NCBI GenBank assembly: GCA_907164885.2
Contig: OU015495.1
Span: forward strand, 100,357,827-100,421,826
Source of the DNA: Dolomedes plantarius
Taxonomy: Eukaryota > Arthropoda > Arachnida > Araneae > Dolomedidae
Length of the DNA: 64,000 nucleotides
Reading direction: 5' to 3'
In this document: one piece after another, positions 63,971 through 64,000 of the stretch
Layout of the letters: each line of letters opens with the position of its first letter
Position numbering within the stretch: the first letter of the stretch is position 1
Made by a program: the position numbers and the translations under genes
The notes under the pieces: generated by a model
Seen by the model: only the letters and a program-made list of their open reading frames with translations
Databases searched by the model: none
Told to the model about the DNA's origin: nothing

Positions 63971-64000
63971 GTTGTTGTTGTTGTTGTTGTTGCTTATGCT
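63971..64000. repeat. Edge of a retroposon with (GTT)n
   Basis: (GTT)n followed by gcttatgct matches the (GTT)n-gctgctaatgcc of 10825-10845. The remainder lies outside the window. Confidence 0.5.

Overview
This window looks like intergenic, transposon-dense DNA from an arthropod, most likely a spider. The evidence is the intact Tcb1/Tc1-type transposase at 41172-42197, whose sequence type I know as very common in orb-weaver assemblies, plus a tRNA-headed SINE, an AT-rich background, and thousands of bases of (TA)n, (CA)n/(TG)n and (GA)n microsatellite. The species assignment is inference. I see no host protein-coding gene that I can name with confidence. Almost every open frame longer than 60 codons is either read out of (TA)n or (CA)n or falls inside a transposon relic.

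Layout. 0-1.2 kb: a three-unit tandem repeat of about 280 bp, with a pogo-type MITE inserted in unit 1. 1.7-2.5, 5.7-6.5, 18.8-19.2 and 32.0-33.3 kb: four copies of one dispersed repeat (family A). One copy is nested in a hAT-like MITE (5631-6847) and one carries a TTAA/TA-flanked MITE (32228-32957). 7.8-8.8 kb: two more pogo MITEs. 10.6-13.0 kb: a retroposon-like repeat, a foldback MITE between TA arrays, and a tRNA-derived SINE. 17.5-18.2 and 23.6-25.7 kb: two hAT-like elements, the second split by a decayed Tc1. 20.1, 30.1 and 34.5 kb: a three-copy family (B) with inverted ends. 26.7-27.4 kb: a pogo/Tigger derivative that keeps only the transposase C-terminus. 27.7 and 30.4 kb: two copies of a long-TIR MITE (C). 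36.7-39.7 kb: two larger pogo/Tigger-type elements, the first with a broken DDE transposase. 41.0-42.4 kb: the intact Tc1. 43-44 kb: LTR-like sequence and a possible membrane-protein exon. 45.4-48.8 kb: an inverted pair of decayed transposon copies. 57.4-57.9 kb: a solo LTR. 59.6-61.3 kb: another pogo-type element. 61.5-61.9 kb: a four-unit tandem array.

The most unusual stretch is 48.9-56.2 kb. It is almost free of microsatellites. It carries good splice signals (donor at 49015; exons 51297-51369 and 52623-52712; a very strong acceptor before 55582 followed by AATAAA) with almost no coding potential, so it may be a spliced long non-coding RNA gene whose exon block was duplicated. The inferred last intron holds three alternating inverted segments (53325-55205) that would fold into two adjacent hairpins of several hundred base pairs. 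Just downstream lies a 129-bp inverted repeat with one mismatch.

How the parts relate: (TA)n arrays act both as insertion sites for TA-targeting transposons and as tails or internal segments of retroposons and MITEs, so microsatellites and mobile elements seem to feed each other. Several nested insertions give a relative order of events.
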